This document shows positions 12,500-23,543 of a stretch of DNA of 64,000 nt, piece after piece. Each line of letters opens with the position of its first letter. The first letter of the stretch is position 1. Source of the DNA: Alnus glutinosa (Eukaryota; Streptophyta; Magnoliopsida; Fagales; Betulaceae); assembly GCF_958979055.1 (NCBI RefSeq), contig NC_084898.1, forward strand, positions 25,665,602 through 25,729,601. Direction: 5' to 3'. The notes beneath the pieces are model-generated. The model had not been told where the DNA came from. It saw only the letters and a program-made list of their open reading frames with translations, and ran no database searches. Made by a program: the position numbers and the translations under genes.

Positions 12500-13215
12500 A
12501 TTAGACACAGATTTTAAATATGATACAAAAACATAGGTAACTGGGGTGTTTTTCTGCTCTCGACCACCTTTTCAACCTCTGCAGAAAAATATGAGGAAGT
12601 TCCTCCGAAGTAATTTGTTTTGTCTTAATCAGTTCTCCTAATTCAAGAACCTAATGAACAAGCAATAAAAAATTAGAAATTAGACAAGATGAAGGAAAAT
12701 AATGAGACAGATCGCGGGGGTTGGGACCAGAGGGAGGAGCACCACAACAACAAACTTACACTCATTAAGCCATGAAGGCAATATCTTCTTCACTTTCTGG
12801 TCTCTTAGTGCCAGAGATAGAAGGATAATTAAATATTTTGCTTATTCATTGTTGTTGCTCATTGTCCCACTTAGGATTGAACACCAGAGAAGATGGATTA
12901 TGCAGTCCTCCATTACCAGAAGGAACTAATTTCCGATTGGCTCTGATTAGAGGGATATTAAACTCTTTCCCAACCTTGACAATCTCCAGAATCTAAACTA
13001 GATAGAGATATTACATAATTTTGGGTTAAAACTTTCCATTACAACATGGATTACTTCAAATATATAAAGTGACAGAAAAATACCTGAGTTACAAGTTCGA
13101 CGAAGTCACCTTTTTATTGTTGAGGAAGTTGGTATCAAATAACTCAAATGCAAATCTAAAGGATGCAACTTCACTTATCTTTACTGTTGTTCTTACTGCC
13201 TGATCAAAGAACACA
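12500..13215 (-). pseudogene. Exon remnants, one amidase-like
   Basis: After a plausible acceptor (TTCATTAG) at 12651, the minus strand reads VLELGELIKTKQITSEEL followed by FLQRLKR. From memory this resembles the N-terminal helix region of plant amidase-signature proteins; the downstream residues diverge at once and no amidase Ser-Ser-Lys core is present. Two further exon-like stretches, about 13200-13080 (ISEVASFRFAFELFDTNFL) and 12990-12880 (ILEIVKVGKEFNIPLIRANR), could be exons of a gene I do not recognise. I infer a decayed or partially duplicated gene with low confidence. Confidence 0.3.
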
Positions 13216-13600
13216 AGATAAATGTATGTATGAAATGTGATAAATTGAGATAGAGCAGCTGTACTGTCTTAGTATTCATTAGGTGTTACCTGATTGTAAA
13301 GATATCTGAATAAACCTGGACTTTCTAACAGAACATTTTCCAGATTTTTTTATAGGATCTCACCTGCTTTACGTATGTTAGGGTGCAAAAACATATATCT
13401 TTATTTTTATATGAAATATGCAAGGATCAGGGATTAAATAGATCTTATCATGGACTCTCACCACTGTGAGTCCTAAAATCATTAGCGATATCCAGGTTAT
13501 CAAAAAGCAATCCATCTTGAAACCTTGATGTGGTGAAAATTCAACTAAACTCAACTCTACAAGTCTTAGTAGAGCTTTCACCACTTTAAGTCCAAAAGAT
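13215..13600. other. Intergenic, nothing recognised
   Basis: AT-rich DNA with no supported coding segment. It lies just outside the first IPK2 cassette; the homology shared by cassettes begins near 13,600 with CACAAATCCGACTAGTCGTG. Confidence 0.4.
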
Positions 13601-13744
13601 ATGTCACAAATCCGACTAGTCGTGATAATTATTGCACTTACATTGCCCACAAATTCATGCCAGTACTAATAGAAACTTTTTGTATCAATTTTATTGTTAG
13701 ACACATAAAAGTAATGTCTTCGTATGTGGAGATGATACATTTCT

Positions 13745-14112
13745 GAAATTACTAACCGTATAGACCTGTGAACCCAGTCAGAGTCACATTTTCCATGCGA
13801 TTAATCTTCGATCCTGAAGGAAAGATTAGTCGCCTCACTAGCTTATCTATTAAATCTGAATCAGGCTCGAACATAGCATCAGTGACTGTCACCACCCCTG
13901 GATTATGGCTATTAAGCACTGAGAAAATTGTATCAAGGTCAGACCCAACATTAAACCAAAAAGTGAAGCAGACACCGGGGAAACACAAACATGTTGCCTT
14001 CCCTTAGAACCTTCTGGAACAGTTTGTTTCTGGTATCAATAAATCCGGCAATAATAGCACCGTTGCTGACATACAACATCTCAGAAGCCCTTGGGTGGGA
14101 ATGGGGTGTTAC
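13745..14112 (-). pseudogene. Germin-like protein (cupin) relic, cassette 1
   Basis: In one frame the minus strand encodes VTPHSHPRASEMLYVSNG, which has the germin box 1 pattern H-x-H-x4-E-x6-G. Then come GFIDTRNKLFQKVL and REGNMFVFPRCLLHF, a damaged box 2. A frameshift near 13,970 moves the frame to FNVGSDLDTIFSVLN followed by NPGVVTVTDAMF. The relic ends near 13,750 without the signal-peptide exon. Intact germin-like proteins are secreted cupins of about 220 residues; this piece covers only the C-terminal two thirds and is frameshifted, so it cannot fold normally. Partial copies lie in the same position relative to IPK2 in cassettes 2 and 3. Confidence 0.8.
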
Positions 14113-14526
14113 CAGGCCATCCACATTATGTTAGCAGTATAATGCGCAAAAATGCAAGGACAGATCATGAGAAACTACATGGCAAACCATGTAGTGGGAA
14201 TAAGACTGGTAAATTTTACTACTAATGTCGCAAGCAGGGAAAATCAAAATTCAATCCTTTTGTGTATCAACATATATTGGTCCAATCCAGAAGTGCAACA
14301 GTAGCATTGCGGGGAAAACAGTTTTAAGATCAATTCATTGAAACAGCCTCATCAATGTCAATAAAAATATAAGGCCCAATAAAGTAGAAAGTAATCCAAG
14401 CCTAAACACTTTAGATTTCAGAATCCCACAATACAAGCCTGTTCATTTCTGAATGGTCACAACTGGTACAAATACAGTTCTTAGGGTCTGGCCAAGAAGC
14501 TTTGGCTGTGTCCTCATCCGAGCAGG

Positions 14527-15357
14527 TCAGATCTCTGAGATAAACTTAATAAAAGAGCAGAGCCCACCCAAGAAGTTATGATCAATAATGCCCTTGCCTT
14601 CCACAACATGTGCAAAATCAACAAGTTTAACTTCAGCACTGGAACTCCTTCCTTTAGACACTGATTCCTTATCATAGACCAAAAGAACTGAACAAGAATA
14701 GAAATGGAAAATGGTTTGATCCTCAAACCATTTTTTGAGCTCCAACAATTGTGCCAAAATTCCAGCAGAACCACCATAAACAGTTGATGCAAAAGAGCAA
14801 TCAGGGTCCATACCTGAATCTGCACATGCGTTAGAAGAAACAAACTTCCTCAGAACTAACCTGACATCCTTGGCAGTAAAGTTCTTGATAAGCTTCTTAT
14901 CAGGCTTCCAGATCCCAGATTCTTTGCTCCCATGTACCTGCAATCCAGATATCCTAAACCCCAGTGCAAGGCTCGTCGATTCTCTGTCTTTCTTAAAGCA
15001 CTTCTGGATATATTCCTCTGATGCTTCGGGATACCATGTTCTGGATCCAATCTTGATGTCCATGATAGATGGATTGAGGCAACTTGAGACAATATCTTGC
15101 AACACAAGATGAGGATGCAGGCCAGACCCATCAGATGCTTCTATAAGCTGAGTGCCATGAAAAATAGGGAAGAATCTACGAATGTGATTTGGAATCTTAT
15201 TGTTTGAAGAGAAAGATGTATAAAAGGCCACCTCTGCGGACCCACGTTCATCACTTTGAAGAGGCTTGTAGAAGTGCCCTGAATCATCTACCAAAGGACC
15301 AATCATTCCATCACAGGCCTGGTGGCCTGCAACCTGATGATCTGGGACCTTAAACAT
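14527..15357 (-). CDS. IPK2: Inositol polyphosphate multikinase, IPK2-type (copy 1)
   Basis: A single-exon frame of 276 residues. Motifs of the inositol polyphosphate kinase family are in order: VPDHQVAGH near residue 4, HGTQLIEASDG (about 68-78), the inositol-binding PSIMDIKIG (PxxxDxKxG, about 97-105), GSRTWYPEASEEYIQKC, GFRISGLQV (about 133-141), YGGSAGILAQLLELKKWFE, and the catalytic VKLVDFAHV with IDHNFLGGLCSFIKFI at the C-terminus. Such enzymes phosphorylate Ins(1,4,5)P3 and Ins(1,3,4,5)P4 toward InsP5, mainly in the nucleus and cytosol. The length matches Arabidopsis IPK2 (about 286-300 residues). A noncoding exon with a GTGAGC donor lies about 0.7 kb upstream and is shared with the GRP gene. 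No lesion is visible, so the copy could be functional. Confidence 0.93.
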   Translation of the reverse strand: MFKVPDHQVAGHQACDGMIGPLVDDSGHFYKPLQSDERGSAEVAFYTSFSSNNKIPNHIRRFFPIFHGTQLIEASDGSGLHPHLVLQDIVSSCLNPSIMDIKIGSRTWYPEASEEYIQKCFKKDRESTSLALGFRISGLQVHGSKESGIWKPDKKLIKNFTAKDVRLVLRKFVSSNACADSGMDPDCSFASTVYGGSAGILAQLLELKKWFEDQTIFHFYSCSVLLVYDKESVSKGRSSSAEVKLVDFAHVVEGKGIIDHNFLGGLCSFIKFISEI

Positions 15358-15689
15358 GGTATGGAGTATAAGAACCTCGCACCAAAGTCACTATTTATTC
15401 TCTTCAACTTTATTTATCCCATACTGATACTACTATATCAGTTTTAACCAAATGTAATAGAAGCATGCACCTCCTGCATATCCCAGTGGACATTCCGTCA
15501 GCTATCAGACATTTTATGAACAAACAATTAATGAAAACTGCATCATAACCAAAGGCAATGGTCTCCATATAAGGCAAAATTGTGACCACCATTTATTGAA
15601 AATAAAGACGGTAAATTAAGTAACAATAACAAACATGGTTAGCAATGTCCCATGGAAATCCTAACATGATTTTATGGAATGGACTTTAT

Positions 15690-16570
15690 TGTAGGAAAGC
15701 TTGATATTAAGGTTTCTGATCTCAAATATTCCACCAAGATCCTACCCATCTTAATGAATTTAGCAAATAACTTGAGCTTCAAATGAAAAACGTAATCCCT
15801 CCATTCGGTCTAATTCACAACCACATAATCATGCATGCAGATCCTACTGCAGTGGTTTTCTGCAAACCCAAAATCAGTCTATCCTAGGAAGGTTGTGTAC
15901 AGCGTGAAAACTGAAAATAAATGATCCAATCACCCATATGCAAACAACAAAGACAGAAATCTACAAAAGAAATTCATTCTCTATAATCGGAAAATAAATA
16001 GCTTAGTGTTCCACAAATCTGACAAAAAAAAAAATCAAACAGAAAGAGGGATCGAGCGCTCACCGATTGTTGTTTGATTCGAATCCGATGAAATGAGAGA
16101 GTGAGAGTGAGAGAGACTGAAGATGTCGCGGAGTATTACTCATGGAGTAATATTACTATGTTCTGCGCGTGGAATGTACGCGTCCAAGGCATAAATTTTG
16201 CGTGGCCCAACGAGAACGACACGACGCGTGGTTGCTATGCAATATGCATGAAGTCGACAATACCTTATGGAGAATCTCTATTTTAGTTTTATTTTTATTT
16301 TCTCACAAAGCCAAAATACAAAGTAGATTGTTATTTTCTTGTCCAAAGTAATTAATCTAAAATTTAATGCTAATTTGCGTTAGCATGTAAGAGAATATGA
16401 AATTTTTTTTGTTTGCAAAAATGTTTTTAATTTGACATAAAGTGAAATAATTTTAAATGTTTCAGTATTTTGTATTTTGAATTATTTATTATATATATAA
16501 TAAAAAAAAATTGCATAAAAAGCGTTGCCGATCATAACGATAAGTGTCAAATATGTCTAACTTTGTCATG
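15690..16570 (-). promoter_or_regulatory. IPK2 copy 1 5' region derived from the same sequence as the GRP 5' region
   Basis: 15690-16060 matches the GRP intron at about 10750-11150 (AAATATTCCACCAA, TAGCAAATAACTTGAGCTTC, CCATTCGGTCTAATTCACAA). 16063-16130 matches GRP exon 1, with donor CAATCG|GTGAGC at 16062. 16130-16570 matches the GRP promoter. A candidate acceptor (GGTGCGAG) lies just upstream of the IPK2 ATG, so a spliced leader is plausible. This copy carries none of the insertions seen in the other copies and is useful as an empty-site reference. Confidence 0.7.
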
Positions 16571-16657
16571 CTATGTTACAAATCGGACTTATCGTGATAA
16601 TTATTGCACTTACATTGCCTACAAATTCATGTCGGTATCAACAAAAACTTTTTGTAT

Positions 16658-17043
16658 CAATTTTCTGGGATAAATATATTTTAGCCTCTCAAACTACCAT
16701 AATTTCTTCGGATGGTCTCCCAAACTACCAATGCTTAGATTCTGGCCCTCTAAACTACCACTTTCTGATTTTTTGGCCTCATCCGTCCATTTATGCCGTC
16801 AATTCTAAACAGAAATCCGAAAATACTCTTCCTATACTTTGAAATTCTCACGGTTAAGGGATGGATATTTTTAGGTTTTTGACCAATTTCTGTTAGAATT
16901 GATGGCATAAATAGACGGATTGGGCCAAAAAATCAGAAAGTGGTAGTTTGGGGGACCAGAATCTAAGCATTGGTAATTTGTGAGGCTATTCAAAAAAAAG
17001 GTGATAGTTTTGGGAGCTAAAATATATTTAACCCCAATTTTAT
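16658..17043. mobile_element. MITE with 368-bp inverted-repeat structure, inserted in cassette 2
   Basis: The element 16667-17034 has terminal inverted repeats GGGATAAATATATTTTAGC and GGGTTAAATATATTTTAGC. Inner arms also pair (TAGTTTGGG, TCTAAGCATTGGT and AAATCAGAAAGTGG blocks occur in both orientations). It is flanked by CAATTTTCT and CAATTTTAT (8 of 9 match). Cassette 1 holds the uninterrupted sequence TATCAATTTTATTGTTAG near 13,684. It encodes no protein; frames through it are incidental. Confidence 0.85.
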
Positions 17044-17220
17044 TGTTAGACACATAAAAGTACCGTCTTCGTATGTGGAGATGACACATTTTTTAAATTA
17101 CTAACTGTATAGACCTGTAAACCCAACCAGAGTCACATTTTCCATGCGATTAATCTTTGATCCTGAAGGAAAGATTAGTCGTCTCACTAGCTTATTTATT
17201 AAATCTGAATCAGGCTTGAC
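17044..17220 (-). pseudogene. Germin-like protein relic fragment, cassette 2
   Basis: Matches the C-terminal end of the germin-like relic of cassette 1 (13750-13873; TTCCATGCGATTAATCTT shared). The match stops at about 17,217 and is replaced by unrelated AT-rich DNA, so the cupin core is deleted in this copy. Confidence 0.7.
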
Positions 17221-17590
17221 TAAGTACATATTGGCAATTGTTTGAGAAAGTGGACAACTGCATTTTTGTGTCAAAATAACGAAGATGATAGAACAAATTA
17301 GCGTTTCACCGGCCTTGATAGCGTCTCACCACTAAAAGAGAAGAGAAGTCACACCTCAAAAAAACAAATGTCTTTTTTTTTTTCTTCCATAAATATTTAT
17401 ATGTCTATTACAATAAAACATTATGCTTAAATAAGCTCATAGATTAAACTCTAACCCTAATATGGCTAACTTTGGGCCAAGTCCATTTTTGAATTACAAA
17501 TAGCTTAAACTTTGGGTTAAATTCATAATTAAATTCAAATAAAACTAATAATTTAAATAAAACTAAATGACCAATTTATTCTAATCCCAC
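17220..17590. other. AT-rich replacement segment in cassette 2
   Basis: This stretch takes the place of cassette 1 sequence 13,873-14,424. No coding motif, terminal repeat or target duplication was found. It could be an old insertion plus deletion. Confidence 0.4.
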
Positions 17591-17687
17591 GATACAAGCC
17601 TGTTCATTTCTGAGTGTCACAACTGGTACAAATACAGTTTCTTAGGGTCTGGCCAAGAAGCTTTGGTTGTATCCTCATCCGAGCAAG

Positions 17688-18519
17688 TCAGATCTCTGAG
17701 ATAAACTTAATAAAAGAGCAGAGCCCACCCAAGAAGTTATGATCAATAATGCCCTTGCCTTCCACAACATGTGCAAAATCAACAAGTTTAACTTCAGCAC
17801 CGGAACTCCTTCCTTTAGACACTGATTCCTTATCATAGACCAGAAGAACTGAGCAAGAAGAGAAATGGAAAATGGTTTGATCTTCAAACCATTCTTTGAG
17901 CTCCAACAATTGTGCCAAAATTCCAGCAGAACCACCATAAACAGTTGATGCAAAAGAGCAATCAGGGTCCATACCTGAATCTGCACGTGTTAGAAGAAAC
18001 AAACTTCCTCAGAACTAACCTGACATCCTTGGCAGTAAAGTTCTTGATAAGCTTCTTATCAGGCTTCCAGATCCCAGATTCTTTGCTCCCATGTACCTGC
18101 AATCCAGATATCCTAAACCCCAGTGCAAGGCTCGTCGATTCTCTGTCTTTCTTAAAGCACTTCTGGATATATTCCTCTGATGCTTCGGGATACCATGTTC
18201 TGGATCCAATCTTGATGTCCATGATAGATGGATTGAGGCAACTTGAGACAACATCTTGCAACACAAGATGAGGATGCAGGCCAGACCCATCAGATGCTTC
18301 CATAAGCTGAGTGCCATGAAAAATAGGGAAGAATTTACGGATGTGATTTGGAATCTCACTGTTAGACGAGAAAGACTTATAAAAGGCCTCCTCAGTGGAC
18401 CCACGTTCACCACTTTGAAGAGGCTTGTAGAAGTGCCCTGAATCATCCACCAAAGGACCAATCATTCCATCACAGGCCCGGTGGCCTGCAACCTGATGAT
18501 CTGGAACCTTAAGAGGCAT
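17688..18519 (-). pseudogene. IPK2: IPK2 copy 2, frameshifted
   Basis: Starting MPLKVPDHQVAGH at 18519, the copy parallels copy 1, including PSIMDIKIGSRTW and GFRISGLQV. A 2-bp deletion near 17,986 (CACGTG where copies 1 and 3 read CACATGCG or CACATGTG) then shifts the frame at KFVSSNTC. The 3' half, with YGGSAGILAQLLELKEWFE and VKLVDFAHV, is intact only in another frame. A truncated protein would lack the catalytic aspartate segment. The same deletion is present in copy 4. The noncoding-exon region of this cassette is truncated after about 18,770 and interrupted by repeats. Confidence 0.9.
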
Positions 18520-18569
18520 GGTATGGAGGAGTATAAGAACCTGGATTTTTTTAACAAACATGGTTAGCA

Positions 18570-19970
18570 ATGTCCCATGTAAATCCTAACAAGTGACATG
18601 CTAATGCAGAGGTTTTGTGTCTAATTCACAACCACATAAATCATGTAGATCCTAATGCAGAGCAACTTTTTAATATACGTACGGATGATTATGGTTGAGG
18701 TCGTCTATCCTAGGAAGGTTGTTGACTCGTTGTGTATAGCGTGGAAACTGAAAATAAATGATCCTTTTCTCTTAATTATTTTCCTGAGGTAGTACCGTTA
18801 ATTAGGCCCCATTCAGTAATGCTGTAGGATACTCTAAAGTTGATCTGACGTGATTTCTGAATATAAAAACTCATTTTCACGACCCATATGCTATGTGAGA
18901 CCATGAGGATTGTGTAGGGTACTCTTTGCGATATGACCATATGTGGGGTAAATATCATTAGTAAAGAAATAATACGTTGTAAATACTAAATACATACCCA
19001 GAATCTGTCTAATAGCCACAGAATCAACCCAAGGGCTCACAGAATTAAGAGTGATGCCTACCAATCTTTTTTTTTTTCTTTTTTTTCTGACATGCCATAC
19101 AAGAGGAATTAGTAACCTTCATGAGGCATGGTCTCCAGCCAATTGAACTACCATTTGAGGACGCCTACCAATCATATGGTAGGTATAGATCTTCCAGTTT
19201 TGTTAACAATAGAATATTGAGTCTCTTTGAAAAGTTTAAAAGAAATGGACAATCTCTTCTAATTGTGAATTACGACTTTTATAGGTTTTTTTTTTTTTTT
19301 ATTTTTTTTATTTTTATTTTTTTTATGGGTAAGAAAATTATATAGAATTTATTATAGTAAACACATTTAGATGTAATTTTACAAAAATATATTGACATGT
19401 GAGGATGTTTGTCTCGAGATATTTATGAGTTTGCTTTCAAATAAGATGCATATCCACAAAGTACACCATTTTTCTCAAATCCAAATTTTCCTAATATCCT
19501 GTGATGGAGTTTTGGACTTACAGCCTTCTCAAATCCAAATAAAAAAAAATAAAAAGGAAAAAATTGTGCGTATGTCGTTTAATCTTAAATTTGGATACTT
19601 TGGTTTAATTAATTCTTATATTTGCTTAAATTTGAATTAATTTTCCTTTATATTGTTTGTTGATTTATACTATTGTCGATTTATACCAAGTTTTTTTAAT
19701 TGTAGAAAATAGATCACAATTGGTTAAGTTTTCATAATCAATTATTCCGGTGTGAGAATTAATAAGTCTAAAGAAGTATTTTAGAGTGTTTTACCAAACA
19801 TGCGAGATTTTTGTTTGGCACAGCTTTTTAGATAGTAGAAGAATTTTAATTTTAAGCTCCTCACCGCAATCCTTTTTTTATTTTTTATTTTTTGAAGTCT
19901 TCTCACCACAATCCTAAACAGGCAATTAGAGCAACTCCAGCAGACCATTCATACAGCTCATAATACCTAC
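18570..19970. other. Disrupted 5' part of cassette 2, AT-rich insertions
   Basis: 18570-18770 still matches the IPK2/GRP upstream intron (TAATTCACAACCACATAAATC, GGATGATTATGGTTGAGGTCG). From about 18,780 the match is lost. The stretch to 19,970 is AT-rich with T runs (19,060-19,090 and 19,285-19,325) and holds no supported gene. Confidence 0.5.
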
Positions 19971-20706
19971 ATTTATGTTCCGTTTGTTTCGGTGTAAAAT
20001 GGTTTCCGTCGTAAAATATTTTCAGGAAAGTCATTTTTCAGAAAAATATTTTCCGTTGAAAATATTTTCCGGTGTTTGGCGCATACGAAAAATTACAAAT
20101 ATTTTGTAAATTTTAATTTAATCATATTAATTTTAAAAAAATTAAAAATTAAAATAATATAAAAATATTTTTTTATATTTGACACATACAAATTCCGGCA
20201 AACGTGGTCGGAATCTGGCCATTTGTGCCGGATTCCAGCAATCTCTACCGGAACCCCGCACAAAACGGCTGGATCCCGGCCAATTGACAAGAAGCCGGCC
20301 GTCCTGGCCAGATTTCAGCCAGCTGGCAGGGATCCTGCTGTTCTGGGAGGATCCTGGCTATATGGCCGGGGATCCGGCCAGTTTGGCCTGAATCTGGCAC
20401 GATACTGCCAGAATTCGGCAATGGTTGCCGGATGTCGCCGGATTCCTGCACTAACCGGTGTTAGAATCTGGCTTGTCGGAATTCGGCGATAGTCAACTGC
20501 TTGAACGTAAAGGTCGACTACATTGTTTAAAAAAGAGTCGATTGTGTCTACCATTTACGGAAAATGATTTACGCTCTTTTTTTTTCTTCGAAATTTATTA
20601 AGTATTTTTGGTCAAATGAAAATCATTTTTCGGTTGATCATTATTTTCGCTCCTACCAAACACATGAAAATACCGAAATCATTTTACGCCGAAACAAACG
20701 GAGCAT
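19971..20706. mobile_element. Inverted-repeat element with CCGGAATC-type degenerate core, copy A
   Basis: Outer ends are inverted: ATGTTCCGTTTGTTTCGG at about 19974 and, read inward from the right, ATGCTCCGTTTGTTTCGG ending at about 20706. Sub-terminal arms rich in AAATATTTTCC and TCATTTTTC words also pair. The core (20195-20480) is GC-rich and made of loosely repeated GGAATC(C/T)GGCC words in both orientations. It shares ends and core words with the element at 26876-27735. No transposase frame is present. Superfamily not assigned. Confidence 0.7.
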
Positions 20707-20860
20707 TAAATATACAACTTTTTCACCACCTTGTCTATGTGGCAAGGTGGTGGTTCCTCACTAAGTTTAGAGTTTTTTTTTTTTTTTTTTTAAATAAAAT
20801 AAGGTGGGGAACCACCATCTTGGTACATAGACAAAGTGATGAAAAGTTGTATATTTAGAT
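20707..20860. mobile_element. Small hairpin MITE
   Basis: Inverted arms of about 48 bp (ATATACAACTTTTTCACC and TTGTCTATGTGGCAAGG on the left; matching complements ending at about 20,858) enclose a T-run loop. It abuts the preceding inverted-repeat element. It would form a strong RNA or DNA hairpin but has no coding capacity. Confidence 0.65.
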
Positions 20861-20904
20861 GATGAAGAATCACATCTCATTTGCTAATTGCTATGCATCA
20901 AGAA

Positions 20905-21143
20905 GAATCTCTAATATTTTAGTTTTATTTTTATTTTCTCACAATGCCAAAATTCAAAGTAGATTGTTATTTTCATTCCCAATTAATAATAATTCATCTG
21001 CTAATTTTCGTTACCATGTCAAAGAATATGATTTTTTTTTTTTACAAAAATGTTTTAATTTGACATAAAGGTGAAATAATTTTAAATGCTTCAAGAGTGT
21101 TTTGTATTTTGAATAATTTGTTAATTTTTATTTTTCATTTTTT

Positions 21144-21227
<84 letters not shown>

Positions 21228-21480
21228 AGAAAAAATATTGGACAAAAAGCGTTGTCAATCGAAATGATAATTGTAAAATACGTCCAACTTTATATATATA
21301 TAAAATAAGAAAAAATATTGGACAAAAAGCGTTGTCAATCGAAATGATAATTGTAAAATACGTCCAACTTTGTGATGCTATGAATGTTTCGTTCGTTCAT
21401 AAATCATAAGTTCATAACCATCCCTTTCTACGATTTCCTTTGAACCATGCTGTCTATATCACTCTTTTATGATGGGCTCA
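20905..21480 (-). promoter_or_regulatory. Displaced promoter segment of cassette 2, with perfect 80-bp tandem duplication
   Basis: This stretch matches the GRP upstream region (TTTAGTTTTATTTTTATTTTC, TAATTTGACATAAAGGTG, CCATGCTGTCTATAT) but is separated from IPK2 copy 2 by over 2 kb of insertions. It contains a long (TA)n tract (about 21,150-21,220). It is followed by two identical 80-bp units (21221-21300 and 21301 onward), each with TTGGACAAAAAGCGTTG. Confidence 0.65.
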
Positions 21481-21497
21481 ATATTCCAAACTTGGGC

Positions 21498-21537
<40 letters not shown>

Positions 21538-22830
21538 TTTATTAATTTTTTATTTATTTTTAAGGGGGGCGTGATCTTAGTTGAGAATAACATGAATGAC
21601 AGTCAAATAGTCACATTTTACAGTAGAAAGATGCTCATGGTATTAGAGCATTCACAGTGGCTTATGTAAAAGTCACTGTAAATCTAAAATACATAACAAA
21701 ACCACAAAAAGCCTATTCCATCGGCTTCTCTATTCCAAATCTACTCAATATTTTATTGTTGTTTCTCTCACTTTCTTCCTCTTTCTCGTCACTTTCACTT
21801 TCTTTCGCTTGCCCCTTCAGTCTCTCTAGGAAGTACAGGCGAGCTCGTCGTCACTAGCTCGGGGGTTGGAGATCTCGACGGTGACGACTACCGGATCGTC
21901 GGGCTGCTACACGTCCTTGTTCGAGGGAATCAAACTTTGGCACAAAACTGAGCTCTTACTCAAACGGAAGATGACGATGCGTTTGGGTGTGAGTTTCTCT
22001 TTGTGTGTTTGTGGGAAACGGAGATGATGGGTTGGAGTTGATGAGAGAAGGGCTTGATTTCGGTATTTGACAAGGGATAGGCGATCGACGGTGGAGATGT
22101 TGTGGAGGAGGACGCCGGAGGGGAGAGGAGGGAGAAGATGGCTTGGGAGTAATCATCCAGAAGAAAAAAGAAAAAAAAAATAAAAAATTCCTTTTATGAA
22201 TGCAGATAATGAGTGGCAGCGTGGAGATGGAACCATCCAGAAGATATTTTTATTTTTTTTATATTTTTTTTTTATATGCGTGCAGAAGATGCGTGGAGAT
22301 GGAACCATCCAGAAGAAAAAAAAAAAGAAAAAAAATATTAAAAATGATTATTTTAATAAAATAGATAAAAATTTAGATAATCGGAATAATGATAGTTTTG
22401 AAAGTGGTTAGCTAAACTATCAAAAAGTGGGTTTTAATTATCTAAAATAAATAAAAATTTGCATCATCCGATGAGAATATTCTTACAGTTTTTATTGTAG
22501 CTTTTTTACAAATTGACATAAAAATTCATAATTTTTAAAATGATTAAGAATTTATGATCGACAAAGCCAAGCACTAAATTCATACTTATTATAAAACTCT
22601 AATATGAACCGTCCAAAATCTATCACATCATTTATTATAAAAATGATAATTAAAAAAAAAGTATTTAATATTTTATTTTTAGTCACCCTCTGCCCATCCT
22701 GGCCTCTCACTAGTCACTATCATGGAGCGCCTTTCCCACCTCTTCACCCCCCTCCCCACGGATAATTGCTACTTGGATTATTCTCCCCCATGCCATGCCC
22801 TTCCAAAATTGCTTTAGAATCAAATGGACA
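21480..22830. other. Intercassette repeats with a GC-rich patch
   Basis: Includes a poly(T) run of about 32 (21499-21530). A GC-rich stretch at 21,830-22,150 carries an open frame rich in Ser/Pro/Arg (22156-21956, minus) but no recognisable domain. Near-repeats of GGAACCATCCAGAAGA occur at about 22,228 and 22,302. The GC-rich patch could be a captured gene fragment inside a transposon, but I could not identify a source or clean ends. Confidence 0.35.
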
Positions 22831-22838
22831 AAAAAAAC

Positions 22839-23160
22839 TCAGTTTGTTTCTGGTATCAATAAAACCGGCAATAATAGCACCGTTGCTGACATACAACATC
22901 TCATAAGCTCTTGGATGGAAAGAAAAATGCTATATGTATTTAAATTTTTATAAAGGAAGCCTTATTAAGATGATGTTGAACTTATTAATTAGTACTCGTA
23001 ACATTTTTTTTAATAATTGTTTTGATCATCTCAAATAAATAAGCTCATCATCAGTTAGTAATGCTCTATTTGTAAAAGTTTAAATATATATAGCATTTCT
23101 CGGGTGGGAATAGGGCGTTACCAGGCCATCCGAATGATGTTAGCAGTATAATGCGAATAA
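22839..23160 (-). pseudogene. Germin-like protein relic, cassette 3, split by a MITE
   Basis: 22839-22920 and 23102-23160 match parts of the cassette 1 germin-like relic (ATAATAGCACCGTTGCTGAC and TTACCAGGCCATCC) on either side of a 181-bp MITE. Only the HxH box region survives. No function is possible. Confidence 0.75.
22912..23110. mobile_element. 181-bp MITE inside the cassette 3 germin-like relic
   Basis: The element 22921-23101 begins AGAAAAATGCTATATG and ends with the complement of GAGAAATGCTATATAT. Flanks are TGGATGGAA and GGGTGGGAA (7 of 9 match), suggesting an aged 9-bp target duplication. Cassette 1 reads straight through at about 14,091-14,105. Its ends resemble the MITE at 25106-25287, so both may be related Mutator-type elements. 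Confidence 0.72.
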
Positions 23161-23543
23161 ATGCGAGGACAGATCATGAGAAACTACATAGCAAACTATG
23201 TAGTGGGAATAAGACTGGTAAATTTTACTACTAATGTGGCAAGCAGGGAAAATCAAAATTCAATGCTTTTGTGTATCAACATATACCGGTCCAATCCAGA
23301 AGTGCAACAACAGCATTGCAGGTAAAACATTCTAAGATCAATCCATTGAAACAACCTAATCAATGTGAATAAAAATAAGGCCCAATAAAGTAGAAAGTAA
23401 TAAGAGCCTAAACACTTTAGATTTCAGAATCCCACAATACAACTATACAAGCCTGTTCATTTCTGAATGTCACAACTGGTACAAATACAGTTCTTAGGGT
23501 CTAGCTGGCCAAGAAGCTTTTGTTGTATCCTCATCTGAGCAGG

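Noticed and set aside
13768-14007. Plus-strand 79-codon frame
   Set aside because: Antisense shadow of the germin-like relic, which has recognisable cupin motifs on the minus strand.
16573-16842. Plus-strand frame with QCLDSGPLNYHFLIF
   Set aside because: It lies inside the 368-bp MITE and repeats in mirror form on the other arm; the inverted repeat explains it.
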